From Curvivirga sp965219885 (GTDB lineage Bacteria > Pseudomonadota > Alphaproteobacteria > UBA8366 > Aestuariispiraceae): a stretch of 64,000 nt of DNA. Below are positions 52,686-60,727 of the stretch, in pieces. Location of the stretch: positions 2,722,975 to 2,786,974 of the forward strand of contig NZ_CBDCOT010000009.1 in NCBI RefSeq assembly GCF_965219885.1, given 5' to 3'. The notes below the pieces were generated by a model. It saw nothing but the letters and a program-made list of their open reading frames with translations. It had not been told where the DNA came from and did not search any database. The position numbers were made by a program, and so were the translations under genes. The first letter of the stretch is position 1. The number at the start of each line of letters is the position of its first letter.

Positions 52686-53567
52686 ATGGCTAAAGTTACG
52701 TTTATTGGTGTGGGTAACATGGGTGGCCCAATGGCGATCAACTTGATCAAAGCAGGACATGAAGTGACTGCCGTAGATTTGGTTGAAGAAAATCTTGAGA
52801 AATTGAAAGCTGAAGGTGCTAAGGTTGCACATAGTGCGGCGGAAGCTATGGCAGAGACAGAAGTCGTAATTTCGATGTTACCAGCAGGACAGCATGTGAA
52901 AGCTGTATATGGAAAAGACGTTTTCCCGAACGCAAATTCCGGCACCTTATTAATTGATTGCTCTACCATTGATGTGGACTCAGCGCGTGAAGTTCAAACA
53001 CTTGCGACTGAAGCTGGTTTCCCAATGGTTGATGCACCTGTTTCAGGTGGTGTTGGCGGCGCTGCTGCAGGTACATTAACATTTATGGTTGGCGGTGAGG
53101 ATACTGCTTATGCTGCCGCAGAGCCGTTTTTACAGATTATGGGTAAGACATTGGTACATTGTGGTGGTGCAGGAAACGGGCAGGCTGCAAAAATCTGTAA
53201 CAATATGATGTTAGGTATTCAGATGATCTCTGTTGCAGAAGCATTTGCGCTTGGTGAAAAACTAGGTTTGTCCCACCAGAAACTATTTGATGTTTCTTCC
53301 ACAGCATCTGGTCAGTGTTGGAGTCTCACAACTTATTGCCCCGTACCTGAAATGGTTCCGACATCTCCAGCAAATAATGAATACAAACCAGGTTTTGCGT
53401 CCGCGTTAATGTTGAAGGATCTTCGATTAGCACAAGCTGCGGCTGAAAGTGCTGGCGCAGTAACACCTCTGGGTGAACATGCGGAGCGACTTTATGAAGA
53501 ATTTTCTGAATCCGGTGGAGCTGGTGTCGATTTTTCCGGTATTATCAAAATGTTACGAGAAATATAA
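52686..53567 (+). CDS. mmsB: 3-hydroxyisobutyrate dehydrogenase
   Basis: A 293-residue NAD-dependent dehydrogenase. The N-terminal Rossmann motif is FIGVGNMGGPMAINLIKAGH, followed by DAPVSGGVGGAAAGTLTFMV near residue 115 and the catalytic lysine in GNGQAAKICNNMMLG near residue 170. It oxidises 3-hydroxyisobutyrate to methylmalonate semialdehyde. The ATG at 52686 has AGGAGG 5 nt upstream, better than the GTG at 52683. It follows the hydrolase by 28 nt, in one operon. Confidence 0.94.
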   Translation: MAKVTFIGVGNMGGPMAINLIKAGHEVTAVDLVEENLEKLKAEGAKVAHSAAEAMAETEVVISMLPAGQHVKAVYGKDVFPNANSGTLLIDCSTIDVDSAREVQTLATEAGFPMVDAPVSGGVGGAAAGTLTFMVGGEDTAYAAAEPFLQIMGKTLVHCGGAGNGQAAKICNNMMLGIQMISVAEAFALGEKLGLSHQKLFDVSSTASGQCWSLTTYCPVPEMVPTSPANNEYKPGFASALMLKDLRLAQAAAESAGAVTPLGEHAERLYEEFSESGGAGVDFSGIIKMLREI

Positions 53568-53698
53568 AGTTTTAGATAAAAACGAACTGATTTTTGCTGC
53601 TTTTTTTGTCCTTAAGTTTGAAAGAACTTGGAACATGCTGATACTATGATATAGTAAAGGCAAGGGAATAAGTAACTTAGGGACAAAAGAGCTGCGAA

Positions 53699-54169
53699 AT
53701 GGCCGACAATTCTCCAGAACAAATTAAAGACGAATATATGAATGCGATCCGTTTGATTGAAAGATTGCATCGCCAATTCCTTGAGGTTATCAAGGGAGAA
53801 ATCGATCGTATGGGTATTCGCGATATCAACAATATTCAGGCACTTATTTTATATAATATTGGTACTGATGAGTTGACCGTAGGTGAGTTAACTCATCGTG
53901 GATATTATCTTGGATCAAACGTATCATATAATGTGCGTAAAATGGTCGAGAATGGATATCTAATCCAAGAACGTTCGGCACATGACCGTCGTTCTATCCG
54001 TGTTAGTCTTTCTGATAAAGGCAAAGAAGTACGTGACCGTGTGAATGAAATTTTAGAAGCACAAGGGAACAAGCTTACAGACATTGGAATTAATTCAGAA
54101 CAATTACAATATACAGGAGCGGTTCTAAATAGATTAGAACGTTTCTTATTACATACATATTCTTATTAA
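53699..54169 (+). CDS. LdtR-like MarR-family regulator (copy 2)
   Basis: A 156-residue winged-helix regulator paralogous to the gene at 32.2 kb. Shared features are IRLIERLHRQFLEVIKGEID, GIRDINNIQALILYNIG and RGYYLGSNVSYNVRKMVENG; this copy is closer to Liberibacter LdtR in the recognition region (YYLGSNVSYNV). A palindrome TACTAT-GAT-ATAGTA lies at 53642-53656, about 45 nt before the start, and could be its own operator. A strong terminator follows. Confidence 0.88.
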   Translation: MADNSPEQIKDEYMNAIRLIERLHRQFLEVIKGEIDRMGIRDINNIQALILYNIGTDELTVGELTHRGYYLGSNVSYNVRKMVENGYLIQERSAHDRRSIRVSLSDKGKEVRDRVNEILEAQGNKLTDIGINSEQLQYTGAVLNRLERFLLHTYSY

Positions 54170-54191
54170 ATTAAGAAATATCGGGCTATAT

Positions 54192-54224
54192 AAAAAAGGC
54201 ATCTGATTTTCAGATGCCTTTTTT
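54192..54224. terminator. Terminator between the LdtR-like gene and mlaC-like gene
   Basis: Perfect stem AAAAAAGGCATCTGA and TCAGATGCCTTTTTT with a 4-nt loop; A and T tracts at both ends suit both convergent genes. Confidence 0.95.
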
Positions 54225-54255
54225 ATTTGTCGGTTTTTTATATATTTATAAAATC

Positions 54256-54879
54256 TTAACTTTGACGTTGGGCGCGCATCTTTTCTGTTAAGCTGCGTAA
54301 AGCTTTTAAAATTCCTTCGATTTGATGATTTTGATAAACATTTTGGAATTGATCACGTTCAGTTTGCACCATGCTTAGATCAGCAATCTTCACATCAAGT
54401 AATCGCATTTCCCCTTTTATTGTACGAATACGCCAACCAACTACGATCCCTTCCTGACCAGGAACACCTATTTTTGTGAAAACCATTGCATCTGCTTTAC
54501 CAGCGCGTACGGATTTGGTGATTTCGACATCTTGACCGTTATAGCTCCCAACAAGGCTGGAATATTTTGTTAATAGATATTCTTTGAATAAACTATCATA
54601 TTCATTTCTTTGGTTATCAGAAAGACCACGATAGGGTTTTCCCAATACAATGCGACCAATGACATCATAAGCCATTGTTTCTTCAAGGACGGCATACATC
54701 TTACTCATTTTTTCAGACGCTTCGATATTCTCGTCTTTGAGCAGAGTAATGGTTTGTTTAGATAATGTCGTTACATATACTTTTGCATTATCCAGATTGG
54801 TTTCTTCTGCTGCGTGAGCAAAACTAATCGATGTTAATCCGATTACAAAAACCATCGCAATTTTATTTAAAAGCTTCAA
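54256..54879 (-). CDS. MlaC/Ttg2D-family phospholipid-binding protein
   Basis: A 207-residue periplasmic protein with a signal peptide (MVFVIGLTSISFAHAAE). The MlaC domain shows RIVLGKPYRGLSDNQRNEYD near residue 79, LLTKYSSLVGSY near 102 and VVGWRIRTIKGEMRLLDVKI near 148. It carries phospholipids between the outer and inner membranes with the MlaFEDB complex. No other mla genes are near, so it is detached from its usual operon. A TTG start is used, with AGGAGG 5 nt upstream. Confidence 0.9.
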   Translation of the reverse strand: MKLLNKIAMVFVIGLTSISFAHAAEETNLDNAKVYVTTLSKQTITLLKDENIEASEKMSKMYAVLEETMAYDVIGRIVLGKPYRGLSDNQRNEYDSLFKEYLLTKYSSLVGSYNGQDVEITKSVRAGKADAMVFTKIGVPGQEGIVVGWRIRTIKGEMRLLDVKIADLSMVQTERDQFQNVYQNHQIEGILKALRSLTEKMRAQRQS

Positions 54880-55063
54880 TACAGCCTCCTGAAGTATTAA
54901 GTTCCCGTTCCCATATATAATGTATAAATCGGAAATGAAAAGATTAGGATGAAATATTGCTGTCTTTTGGAAAAAGTCATTTTATTTAACTAGATATTTC
55001 CACTTATTTAATATGCTATATTATAAGGGTAAATTTAGTATTAAAAACATTGGTTCTATTATT

Positions 55064-55318
55064 ATGTCAACGCCTAAGCACAGATTACTACCTCAAGGTG
55101 CCCTAATTGAAATGGAACAACATGGTGCCTCTATAAAAGTGAGTGCAATTGATCCTGCAAGTTTCTTGGAGGTCTCTATTGTTGGTCCTGCAACCGCAAG
55201 CCAATCAGAGTTAGAACAATTAGCCGTGAAAAAATTAATATGGCGGTTGGAGAAAGTCCTGCAAGAAAAAGGCCCTGTGCAAAAGAAAAAGGGACCTCCA
55301 TCCGGTTGGGATATGTAA
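55064..55318 (+). CDS. Small conserved protein (DUF6898-like)
   Basis: About 84 residues, with VSAIDPASFLEVSIVGPATA in the middle and a lysine-rich end (KKKGPPSGWDM). The pattern of KVxAIDPxxxxEVSIVGP followed by a helical tail recalls the DUF6898 proteins of Rhodospirillales; the assignment is from memory and not certain. The ATG at 55064 gives a compact protein; the frame is open to an ATG at 55013. No clear ribosome site precedes either. Confidence 0.6.
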   Translation: MSTPKHRLLPQGALIEMEQHGASIKVSAIDPASFLEVSIVGPATASQSELEQLAVKKLIWRLEKVLQEKGPVQKKKGPPSGWDM

Positions 55319-55326
55319 ATAAAACT

Positions 55327-55731
55327 TTAAGAGTTTTTACCTAATCCAATTTTCTTGGCAAATTCAGATCTTTTCGCGGCATAATTCGGCGCAACCATTG
55401 GATAATCAGGCGATAATCCCCATTTAGCACGATATTGCTCAGGGCTCATGCCATATGTTGTACGAAGATGACGCTTTAGCATCTTAAGCTTTTTACCGTC
55501 TTCCAAGCATACGAGATAGTCAGGGGTGATTGAGCTTTTAACAGGGATAGCAGCAACAGATTTACGTGCCCCTGTACGTTGTTCAACGCCGTTTAACTTC
55601 GCAAAGCAGCTATGAACTGTTTTAATCACTTTGGAAATATCAGACGATTTCGCCTTGTTATTGCCTAGATAGGCACTCACAACAGTTGTTGTGAAACGAA
55701 GTAAGTCCTGTTGGCTTGCTTTTTTTGTCAT
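55327..55731 (-). CDS. Ros/MucR-family transcriptional regulator
   Basis: A 134-residue MucR-type regulator. The conserved region is SSITPDYLVCLEDGKKLKML near residues 66-85, then KRHLRTTYGMSPEQYRAKWG near residue 86, which forms the zinc-finger-like DNA-binding unit with Cys and His ligands, followed by LSPDYPMVAPNYAAKRSEFA. MucR proteins are nucleoid-type regulators that bind AT-rich DNA with little specificity and often repress their own gene. The upstream region is strongly AT-rich, which fits. Confidence 0.94.
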   Translation of the reverse strand: MTKKASQQDLLRFTTTVVSAYLGNNKAKSSDISKVIKTVHSCFAKLNGVEQRTGARKSVAAIPVKSSITPDYLVCLEDGKKLKMLKRHLRTTYGMSPEQYRAKWGLSPDYPMVAPNYAAKRSEFAKKIGLGKNS

Positions 55732-56091
55732 TGTGCTACCTTGAAATATCCCCTTAAAACTGAATCCCGTTGATAAGGAGCGATTCGTTTAAAAGCCGAT
55801 TCGCACTGACTCAAAAAAATTCAATATACTAAGTAAAACTATCTTGGCTCAAAAAATCAATAGCAAAATGAAATATTCGACTAATTGATTCGAAGGAATA
55901 CCAAATAATTCTGATTAATGGATTCTTATCAAGAATTAGGCCAGTTTGTGACTTAGAAGAAAAACTATGAGGAAAACTGCAGTTTTTACGAATAAAACGT
56001 AGAGTTCTACGCAACAATATGTTATCAGCGGCGGTAATTAATTCCTAATTATTATATTTCTTGTCAATTTAGGACAAAGGAAAAGGGTGGT
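55732..56091. other. Intergenic region between mucR and rpiB
   Basis: A 360-nt AT-rich stretch with no convincing gene. It must contain the divergent promoters of mucR and rpiB. A short palindrome CGTAGA-GT-TCTACG lies at 55998-56011, and ATTCTT-ATC-AAGAAT near 55922-55936. Either may be a regulator site; MucR autorepression is another possibility. Confidence 0.55.
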
Positions 56092-56526
56092 ATGTCAAAG
56101 AAGACAATTGCTTTGGCGTCTGATCATGCAGGCGTAGATTTAAAAGCGAGTTTAATTTCAAAACTGGAAGATTGGGGCTATGAAGCGCTTGATTTGGGAC
56201 CTGTAACCAAAGATTCCGTAGATTATCCGGATTTCGCGGACAAATTAACTTCTGCATTGAACGAAGATTCTATTGAGACAGGTGTTTTGATCTGTGGAAC
56301 TGGCATCGGGATATCAATCGCTGCCAACCGTCATAAACATATTCGTGCGGCTTTGTGTCAATCTGTCACTGAAGCAAAGCTTACACGTTTACACAATAAT
56401 GCAAATGTTCTTGCTTTAGGAGCACGTATTATTGGTGAAGAAATAGCAATTGATTGCTTAAAAACATTCTTGGAAACGGAATATGAGGGCGGTCGTCATG
56501 AACGCCGTGTGGCTAAAATGTCATGA
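56092..56526 (+). CDS. rpiB: Ribose 5-phosphate isomerase B
   Basis: A 144-residue RpiB/LacA/LacB-family protein. It starts with IALASDHAGVDLKASLISKL, has DYPDFADKLTSAL near residue 44 and CGTGIGISIAANRHKHIRAA near 63, which holds the active-site cysteine. It interconverts ribose 5-phosphate and ribulose 5-phosphate. It lies upstream of glyA, as in many alphaproteobacteria. Confidence 0.95.
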   Translation: MSKKTIALASDHAGVDLKASLISKLEDWGYEALDLGPVTKDSVDYPDFADKLTSALNEDSIETGVLICGTGIGISIAANRHKHIRAALCQSVTEAKLTRLHNNANVLALGARIIGEEIAIDCLKTFLETEYEGGRHERRVAKMS

Positions 56527-56684
56527 TTTTCGTCGCTATGACGCAATCAGCATAGCAAACAATTCCTAGAATGACGCCTATTCTGACATGATGAATGATG
56601 AAAACATCGTGGGGTGTTGGAAGGGAAGTATTCACGTTCGGCTTTATCCTAAGTCGATTTATCACACTAAGAGAGGGTGACATT

Positions 56685-57986
56685 ATGAGCGAGCGTCCAG
56701 ATCTTTTCGGATTTGATGGTTTCTTTGAGAAAAAAGTACAAGAAACAGATCCTGACATCTACAATTCATTGGTAGAAGAAGGCCAGCGTCAACAAGATGG
56801 TATCGAGTTGATTGCTTCAGAAAACATTGTGAGCCGCGCTGTTATGGAAACAATGGGCACAGTTTTCACAAATAAATATGCAGAAGGCTATGCTGGTCGC
56901 CGTTATTATGGTGGTTGTGAAAAAGTTGATATTGCAGAAAATCTTGCAATCGAGCGTGCTAAAAAATTGTTCAATTGTGAGTATGTAAACGTACAGCCTC
57001 ACTCTGGCGCGCAAGCTAACCAAGGTGTTTTCCAAGCATTGTTGCAACCTGGTGATACATTCTTGGGATTAAACCTTGCATGTGGTGGTCACTTAACTCA
57101 CGGTGCAGCACCAAACCAATCTGGTAAATGGTTTAACGCAATCCAGTATGATGTGAACGAAGATGATGCACGTATCAACTTTGATCAGGTTGAAGCATTG
57201 GCAAAAGAACATCAACCAAAGTTGATCATTGCTGGTGGTTCCGCTTATCCACGTACATTGGATTTCAAGCGTTTCCGTGAAATCGCAGATAGTGTTGGTG
57301 CATTACTATTCGTTGATATGGCACATTTTGCAGGTCTAGTTGCAGGTGGCCAACATCCTAATCCATTGGATTATGCAGATGTTGCGACAACGACAACTCA
57401 TAAAACTCTACGCGGCCCGCGCGGTGGTATGATCCTTACAAACCGTGAAGATATTGCGAAGAAAATTAACTCTGCAGTATTCCCTGGTTTGCAAGGCGGT
57501 CCATTGATGCATGTGATTGCTGCAAAAGCTGTTGCATTTGGTGAAGCACTTCGCCCGGAATTCAAAACATATGCTGAGCAAGTTGTTAAAAACGCACAAG
57601 TTTTGGCTGAAACAATCATTGCTGGTGGTTTTGATATTGTTTCCGGTGGTACAGATACGCACTTAATGCTTGTTGATCTGCGTCCAAAAGGCCTAACAGG
57701 TAACTTTGCAGAAGTTGCGTTGGAACATGCTGGTCTAACATGTAACAAAAACGGCGTTCCATTTGATCCAGAAAAACCTATGGTAACATCTGGTATTCGT
57801 TTAGGAACACCTGCAGGTACAACTCGTGGTTTCAAAGAAGCTGAGTTTAAGCAAATCGGTGAAATGATCGTTGAAGTATTGGATGGTTTGGCTGCAAATG
57901 GTCCAGAAAATAACGGTGAAGTTGAGAAAGCAGTTCGTGCAAAAGTTCAGGAATTGTGTGATCGTTTCCCACTTTACGATCTATAA
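56685..57986 (+). CDS. glyA: Serine hydroxymethyltransferase
   Basis: A 433-residue PLP enzyme. It has GIELIASENIVSRAVMETMG near residue 34, NKYAEGYAGRRYYGGCE near 57 and the PLP lysine in TTTTHKTLRGPRGG near residue 235. The ATG at 56685 is preceded by GAGGG; the frame is open 30 codons upstream but that part is not related to the family. It makes glycine and 5,10-methylene-THF from serine. No glycine riboswitch-like structure is apparent upstream. Confidence 0.97.
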   Translation: MSERPDLFGFDGFFEKKVQETDPDIYNSLVEEGQRQQDGIELIASENIVSRAVMETMGTVFTNKYAEGYAGRRYYGGCEKVDIAENLAIERAKKLFNCEYVNVQPHSGAQANQGVFQALLQPGDTFLGLNLACGGHLTHGAAPNQSGKWFNAIQYDVNEDDARINFDQVEALAKEHQPKLIIAGGSAYPRTLDFKRFREIADSVGALLFVDMAHFAGLVAGGQHPNPLDYADVATTTTHKTLRGPRGGMILTNREDIAKKINSAVFPGLQGGPLMHVIAAKAVAFGEALRPEFKTYAEQVVKNAQVLAETIIAGGFDIVSGGTDTHLMLVDLRPKGLTGNFAEVALEHAGLTCNKNGVPFDPEKPMVTSGIRLGTPAGTTRGFKEAEFKQIGEMIVEVLDGLAANGPENNGEVEKAVRAKVQELCDRFPLYDL

Positions 57987-58054
57987 GATATCTTAGTTGT
58001 AGTGATGAAATGATGTGGTTTTGACATATTATCGTCACAAGATATTGTAAAATG

Positions 58055-58093
58055 AGCCCATAGTCTGTTATTCTCAGGCTATGGGCTTTTTAC
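58055..58093 (+). terminator. Terminator after glyA
   Basis: AGCCCATAG (58055-58063) and CTATGGGCT (58079-58087), followed by TTTTTAC. Confidence 0.93.
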
Positions 58094-58172
58094 TTGGGAT
58101 TACAAAAGAAGCCTCAACATTGCGAAGTAACGCGCAAAGCAAATCAAGTTAAGTACAAACAGGGGTGCTTCC

Positions 58173-58637
58173 ATGAAATGTCCGTTCTGTCATCATGACG
58201 ATACGCAGGTAAAGGATTCTCGTCCAACCGAAGATCACAACGCGATTCGTCGTCGTCGCTTATGCGGAAATTGTGGTGCCCGTTTTACAACTTTTGAACG
58301 TGTACAGTTGCGCGAATTAACAGTGGTTAAGAAAAATGGTGCGAAAGAACCATTTGATCGAGATAAATTGCTGCGTTCCATGCGTACCTCTTTACGTAAA
58401 CGAAATGTAGATCAAGAACGCGTTGAACGCGTTGTCAATTCTATTGTACGACGTCTTGAAAGTAGCGGCGAAAGTGAGATCCAGGTAAAAACTATCGGTG
58501 AGATGGTTATGGAAGCTTTGCTTCAGTTGGATGAGATCGCGTACATTCGCTTTGCATCTGTATATAAAAACTTCCGTGAAGTTAAAGATTTCGAGGAATT
58601 CATTGATACTACAGTGCGCCCGGAAGGCGACGATTAA
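58173..58637 (+). CDS. nrdR: Transcriptional repressor NrdR
   Basis: A 154-residue protein: zinc ribbon MKCPFCHHDDTQVKDSRP with CGNCGARF, then an ATP-cone domain (TVVKKNGAKEPFDRDKLLRS near residue 50). NrdR represses ribonucleotide reductase genes when bound to ATP/dATP. The start has AGGGGTG upstream. It is followed 30 nt later by ribD in the usual alphaproteobacterial order. Confidence 0.97.
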   Translation: MKCPFCHHDDTQVKDSRPTEDHNAIRRRRLCGNCGARFTTFERVQLRELTVVKKNGAKEPFDRDKLLRSMRTSLRKRNVDQERVERVVNSIVRRLESSGESEIQVKTIGEMVMEALLQLDEIAYIRFASVYKNFREVKDFEEFIDTTVRPEGDD

Positions 58638-58667
58638 TCAATTTTTCTGAAGTAGATGGAATAGCTG

Positions 58668-59771
58668 ATGACTTTTTCTCAGCAAGATAAACATCATATG
58701 AAAACGGCTTTAGATCTTTCCCGCCGTGGTTTGGGGAATGTTTGGCCGAATCCAGCTGTGGGCTGCGTGATTGTAAATACTGACGGGCAAGTTATTTCTC
58801 GTGGGTGGACTCAACCTTCAGGCAGACCACATGCGGAAGCTGTTGCTTTGGCACAAGCTGGTCGTGCGGCTGAGGGGGCGACAGCCTATGTGACGTTGGA
58901 ACCCTGTAGTCATTATGGTAAGACGCCACCTTGTGCAAAATCCCTTATTGATGCAAAGGTATCTCGTGTTGTTATTGCGACGTCTGACCCTGATCCACGC
59001 GTGTCTGGTGCCGGTGTGAAAATGCTTCAAGAAGCGGGCATTCAAGTAGACGAAGGTCTCTTTAAAGAGGAAGCAGATGAAATTAATGCAGGTTTTTTTA
59101 ATCGTATTACTAAGAAACGGCCATATATCACATTAAAAGTGGCGACAACACTGGATGGTTATATTGCATCTGTCACAGGACATAGTAAATGGATTACTGG
59201 TCCATCCGCACGTATGCGAGGTCATTTGTTACGCAGTCAGAATGATGCGATTTTGGTAGGGGCAGGAACAGCTATCGCTGATGATCCTAGTCTAAATACA
59301 CGTTTTGTTGGGGCAGGGGATGTCGACCAACCTGTACGCATTGTTTTGGATAGCAAGTTAGGTCTAAAAGGGCAGAGGCCTAAATTACTTGAAATTGCAA
59401 ACGCAGAATCACCCGTATGGTTGATAAATTCAGTGGAAGTTGAGGAACAGCTTTCAGATTTTGTGTCTATTGTACCTACCCATGCTATGAAGGATGGACG
59501 GATTGACGTAGTGTCCGCCGCAGAAACTATTGCCGATCAAGGTATTACCCGTTTATTGATCGAAGGTGGCGGGCAAGTCGCCGCAAGCTTTTTGAAAGCT
59601 GGACTTGTTGATCAAATATACTGGTTTAGGGCTCCATCGATTATTGGTGGTGACGGTTTACCGGCGATTGCATCTTTGAAGATTGAAGACTTGATTGATA
59701 TGCCGCGATTTGAGTTATGGTCGACACAACAATGCGGCGAAGATCACCTTACAATTTTAAAAAATAAATAG
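58668..59771 (+). CDS. ribD: Bifunctional diaminohydroxyphosphoribosylaminopyrimidine deaminase / reductase RibD
   Basis: A 367-residue protein. The deaminase part has VWPNPAVGCVIV near residue 25, HAEAVALAQA near 55 and TLEPCSHYGKTPPCAKSLID near 76, giving the zinc ligands. The reductase part begins near residue 150 (ITLKVATTLDGYIASVTGHS) and has LLIEGGGQVAASFL near 300. It performs the second and third steps of riboflavin synthesis. A strong terminator directly after its stop separates it from ribE. Confidence 0.96.
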   Translation: MTFSQQDKHHMKTALDLSRRGLGNVWPNPAVGCVIVNTDGQVISRGWTQPSGRPHAEAVALAQAGRAAEGATAYVTLEPCSHYGKTPPCAKSLIDAKVSRVVIATSDPDPRVSGAGVKMLQEAGIQVDEGLFKEEADEINAGFFNRITKKRPYITLKVATTLDGYIASVTGHSKWITGPSARMRGHLLRSQNDAILVGAGTAIADDPSLNTRFVGAGDVDQPVRIVLDSKLGLKGQRPKLLEIANAESPVWLINSVEVEEQLSDFVSIVPTHAMKDGRIDVVSAAETIADQGITRLLIEGGGQVAASFLKAGLVDQIYWFRAPSIIGGDGLPAIASLKIEDLIDMPRFELWSTQQCGEDHLTILKNK

Positions 59772-59773
59772 TG

Positions 59774-59806
59774 AAACAGGAAGTTAATTAGGTAACTTCC
59801 TGTTTT
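59774..59806. terminator. Terminator between ribD and the AHSA1 gene
   Basis: Perfect 13-bp stem AAACAGGAAGTTA (59774-59786) and TAACTTCCTGTTT (59793-59805), with T-rich DNA on the plus side; it serves two convergent genes. Confidence 0.93.
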
Positions 59807-59813
59807 AATTTTT

Positions 59814-60248
59814 TTATGCGGCTTTTTGGCGTAAGCAGGTCGTTAGATGGTTTAAGCAACCAATCCAACCACTTTTATGGTTGTCACGTATATCTTCTTC
59901 CGGGAATTCACGATGAACTAAAATGAGTTCTGAGCTATTTGCGCCTGTATGAGTAAAGGTTAGTTCTAGCTCTGTTTGATGTTCACTGCCTTCCCATTGC
60001 CATGACATTACAATTTTCTTGTCTTCTTCAATGGTTTTGTAGATACCGCCAGCGATATTGAAATCGCAATCGTCACTTTGCATGATTGTGATCCGAAAGG
60101 CTCCGCCTTCTTTGAAATCGATATCCATTGTCGGAACGTCTGTTTGGCCAGGAGCAAGCCATTGTTGTAGGATTTTTGGTGATTTCCACGCGTTAAATAG
60201 TTCTGCTACTGAAACGTCAAAATCTTTCGTTAAAGTTAAGCTATGCAT
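59814..60248 (-). CDS. AHSA1/SRPBCC-domain protein
   Basis: A 144-residue protein of the SRPBCC/AHSA1 group. It begins MHSLTLTKDFDVSVAELFNA and contains WLAPGQTDVPTMDIDFKEGG near residue 29 and the later KIVMSWQWEGSEHQTELELT. The ATG at 60248 overlaps the end of arsR by 8 nt and has AAGGAG 6 nt upstream; the longer frame to 60395 lies inside arsR. ArsR-AHSA1 pairs are common. Such proteins may bind hydrophobic ligands; the ligand here is unknown. Confidence 0.9.
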   Translation of the reverse strand: MHSLTLTKDFDVSVAELFNAWKSPKILQQWLAPGQTDVPTMDIDFKEGGAFRITIMQSDDCDFNIAGGIYKTIEEDKKIVMSWQWEGSEHQTELELTFTHTGANSSELILVHREFPEEDIRDNHKSGWIGCLNHLTTCLRQKAA

Positions 60249-60576
60249 TTTCTTCTCCTTTGGGTGATGAGGGTAGTATGTTTTCAAGCGCATCCAACTT
60301 GTCATTCCAAAAACGTCGATAGATGCTGATCCAATCGAGGGCAGAGCCCAGTGCTTCCGGGCGTAACGAACAATAATGTGTGCGCCCGTCAACACGGCGT
60401 CTTAAAAGGCCTGCTTTTTCCAGAATTTTCAGATGTTTCGAAACGGCGGCTAGTGACATGTCATATGGGGCAGCTAATTCGCTTATTGTCTGTTCTTTTT
60501 CCGCAAGGCTATGCACCAAATCTCGTCTTGTTTGGTCTGATAGTGCCATAAAAATTTCATCTAAGTTGTTGCTCAT
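60241..60576 (-). CDS. ArsR-family winged-helix repressor
   Basis: A 111-residue regulator. It shows MALSDQTRRDLVHSLAEKEQ near residue 10, SELAAPYDMSLAAVSKHLKI near residue 33 and LEKAGLLRRRVDGRTHYCSL near 53, the helix-turn-helix and wing. It lacks the CxC metal site of ArsR/SmtB and belongs to the group paired with AHSA1 proteins. Two large palindromes upstream (60587-60610 and 60624-60655) are very probably its operators. Confidence 0.92.
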   Translation of the reverse strand: MSNNLDEIFMALSDQTRRDLVHSLAEKEQTISELAAPYDMSLAAVSKHLKILEKAGLLRRRVDGRTHYCSLRPEALGSALDWISIYRRFWNDKLDALENILPSSPKGEENA

Positions 60577-60586
60577 TTCAATCTCT

Positions 60587-60610
60587 ATATTTAACCAATT
60601 GGTTGAATAT
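60587..60610. promoter_or_regulatory. Operator palindrome 1 before arsR
   Basis: A 24-nt palindrome with one mismatched pair, core TTTAACCAATTGGTTGAA, 10 nt upstream of the arsR start codon. Confidence 0.75.
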
Positions 60611-60623
60611 AAGCATATCTAAA

Positions 60624-60655
60624 AATATTATTCAACCAATTAGTTGAATAATATT
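60624..60655. promoter_or_regulatory. Operator palindrome 2 before arsR
   Basis: A 32-nt palindrome with one mismatched pair, core TTCAACCAATTAGTTGAA, extended by AATATTA on both sides. It shares its core with palindrome 1; the centres are 41 bp apart, about four helical turns. Confidence 0.78.
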
Positions 60656-60727
60656 AAATGAGAGTGATAGGGTATTGAAATTTATAAACTTTATAATGAG
60701 GAGAGTGATAAGAGGAAGCGTAATATT

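Noticed and set aside
56527..56684. A glycine riboswitch upstream of glyA
   Set aside because: The region is short and lacks the conserved tandem glycine aptamer cores.
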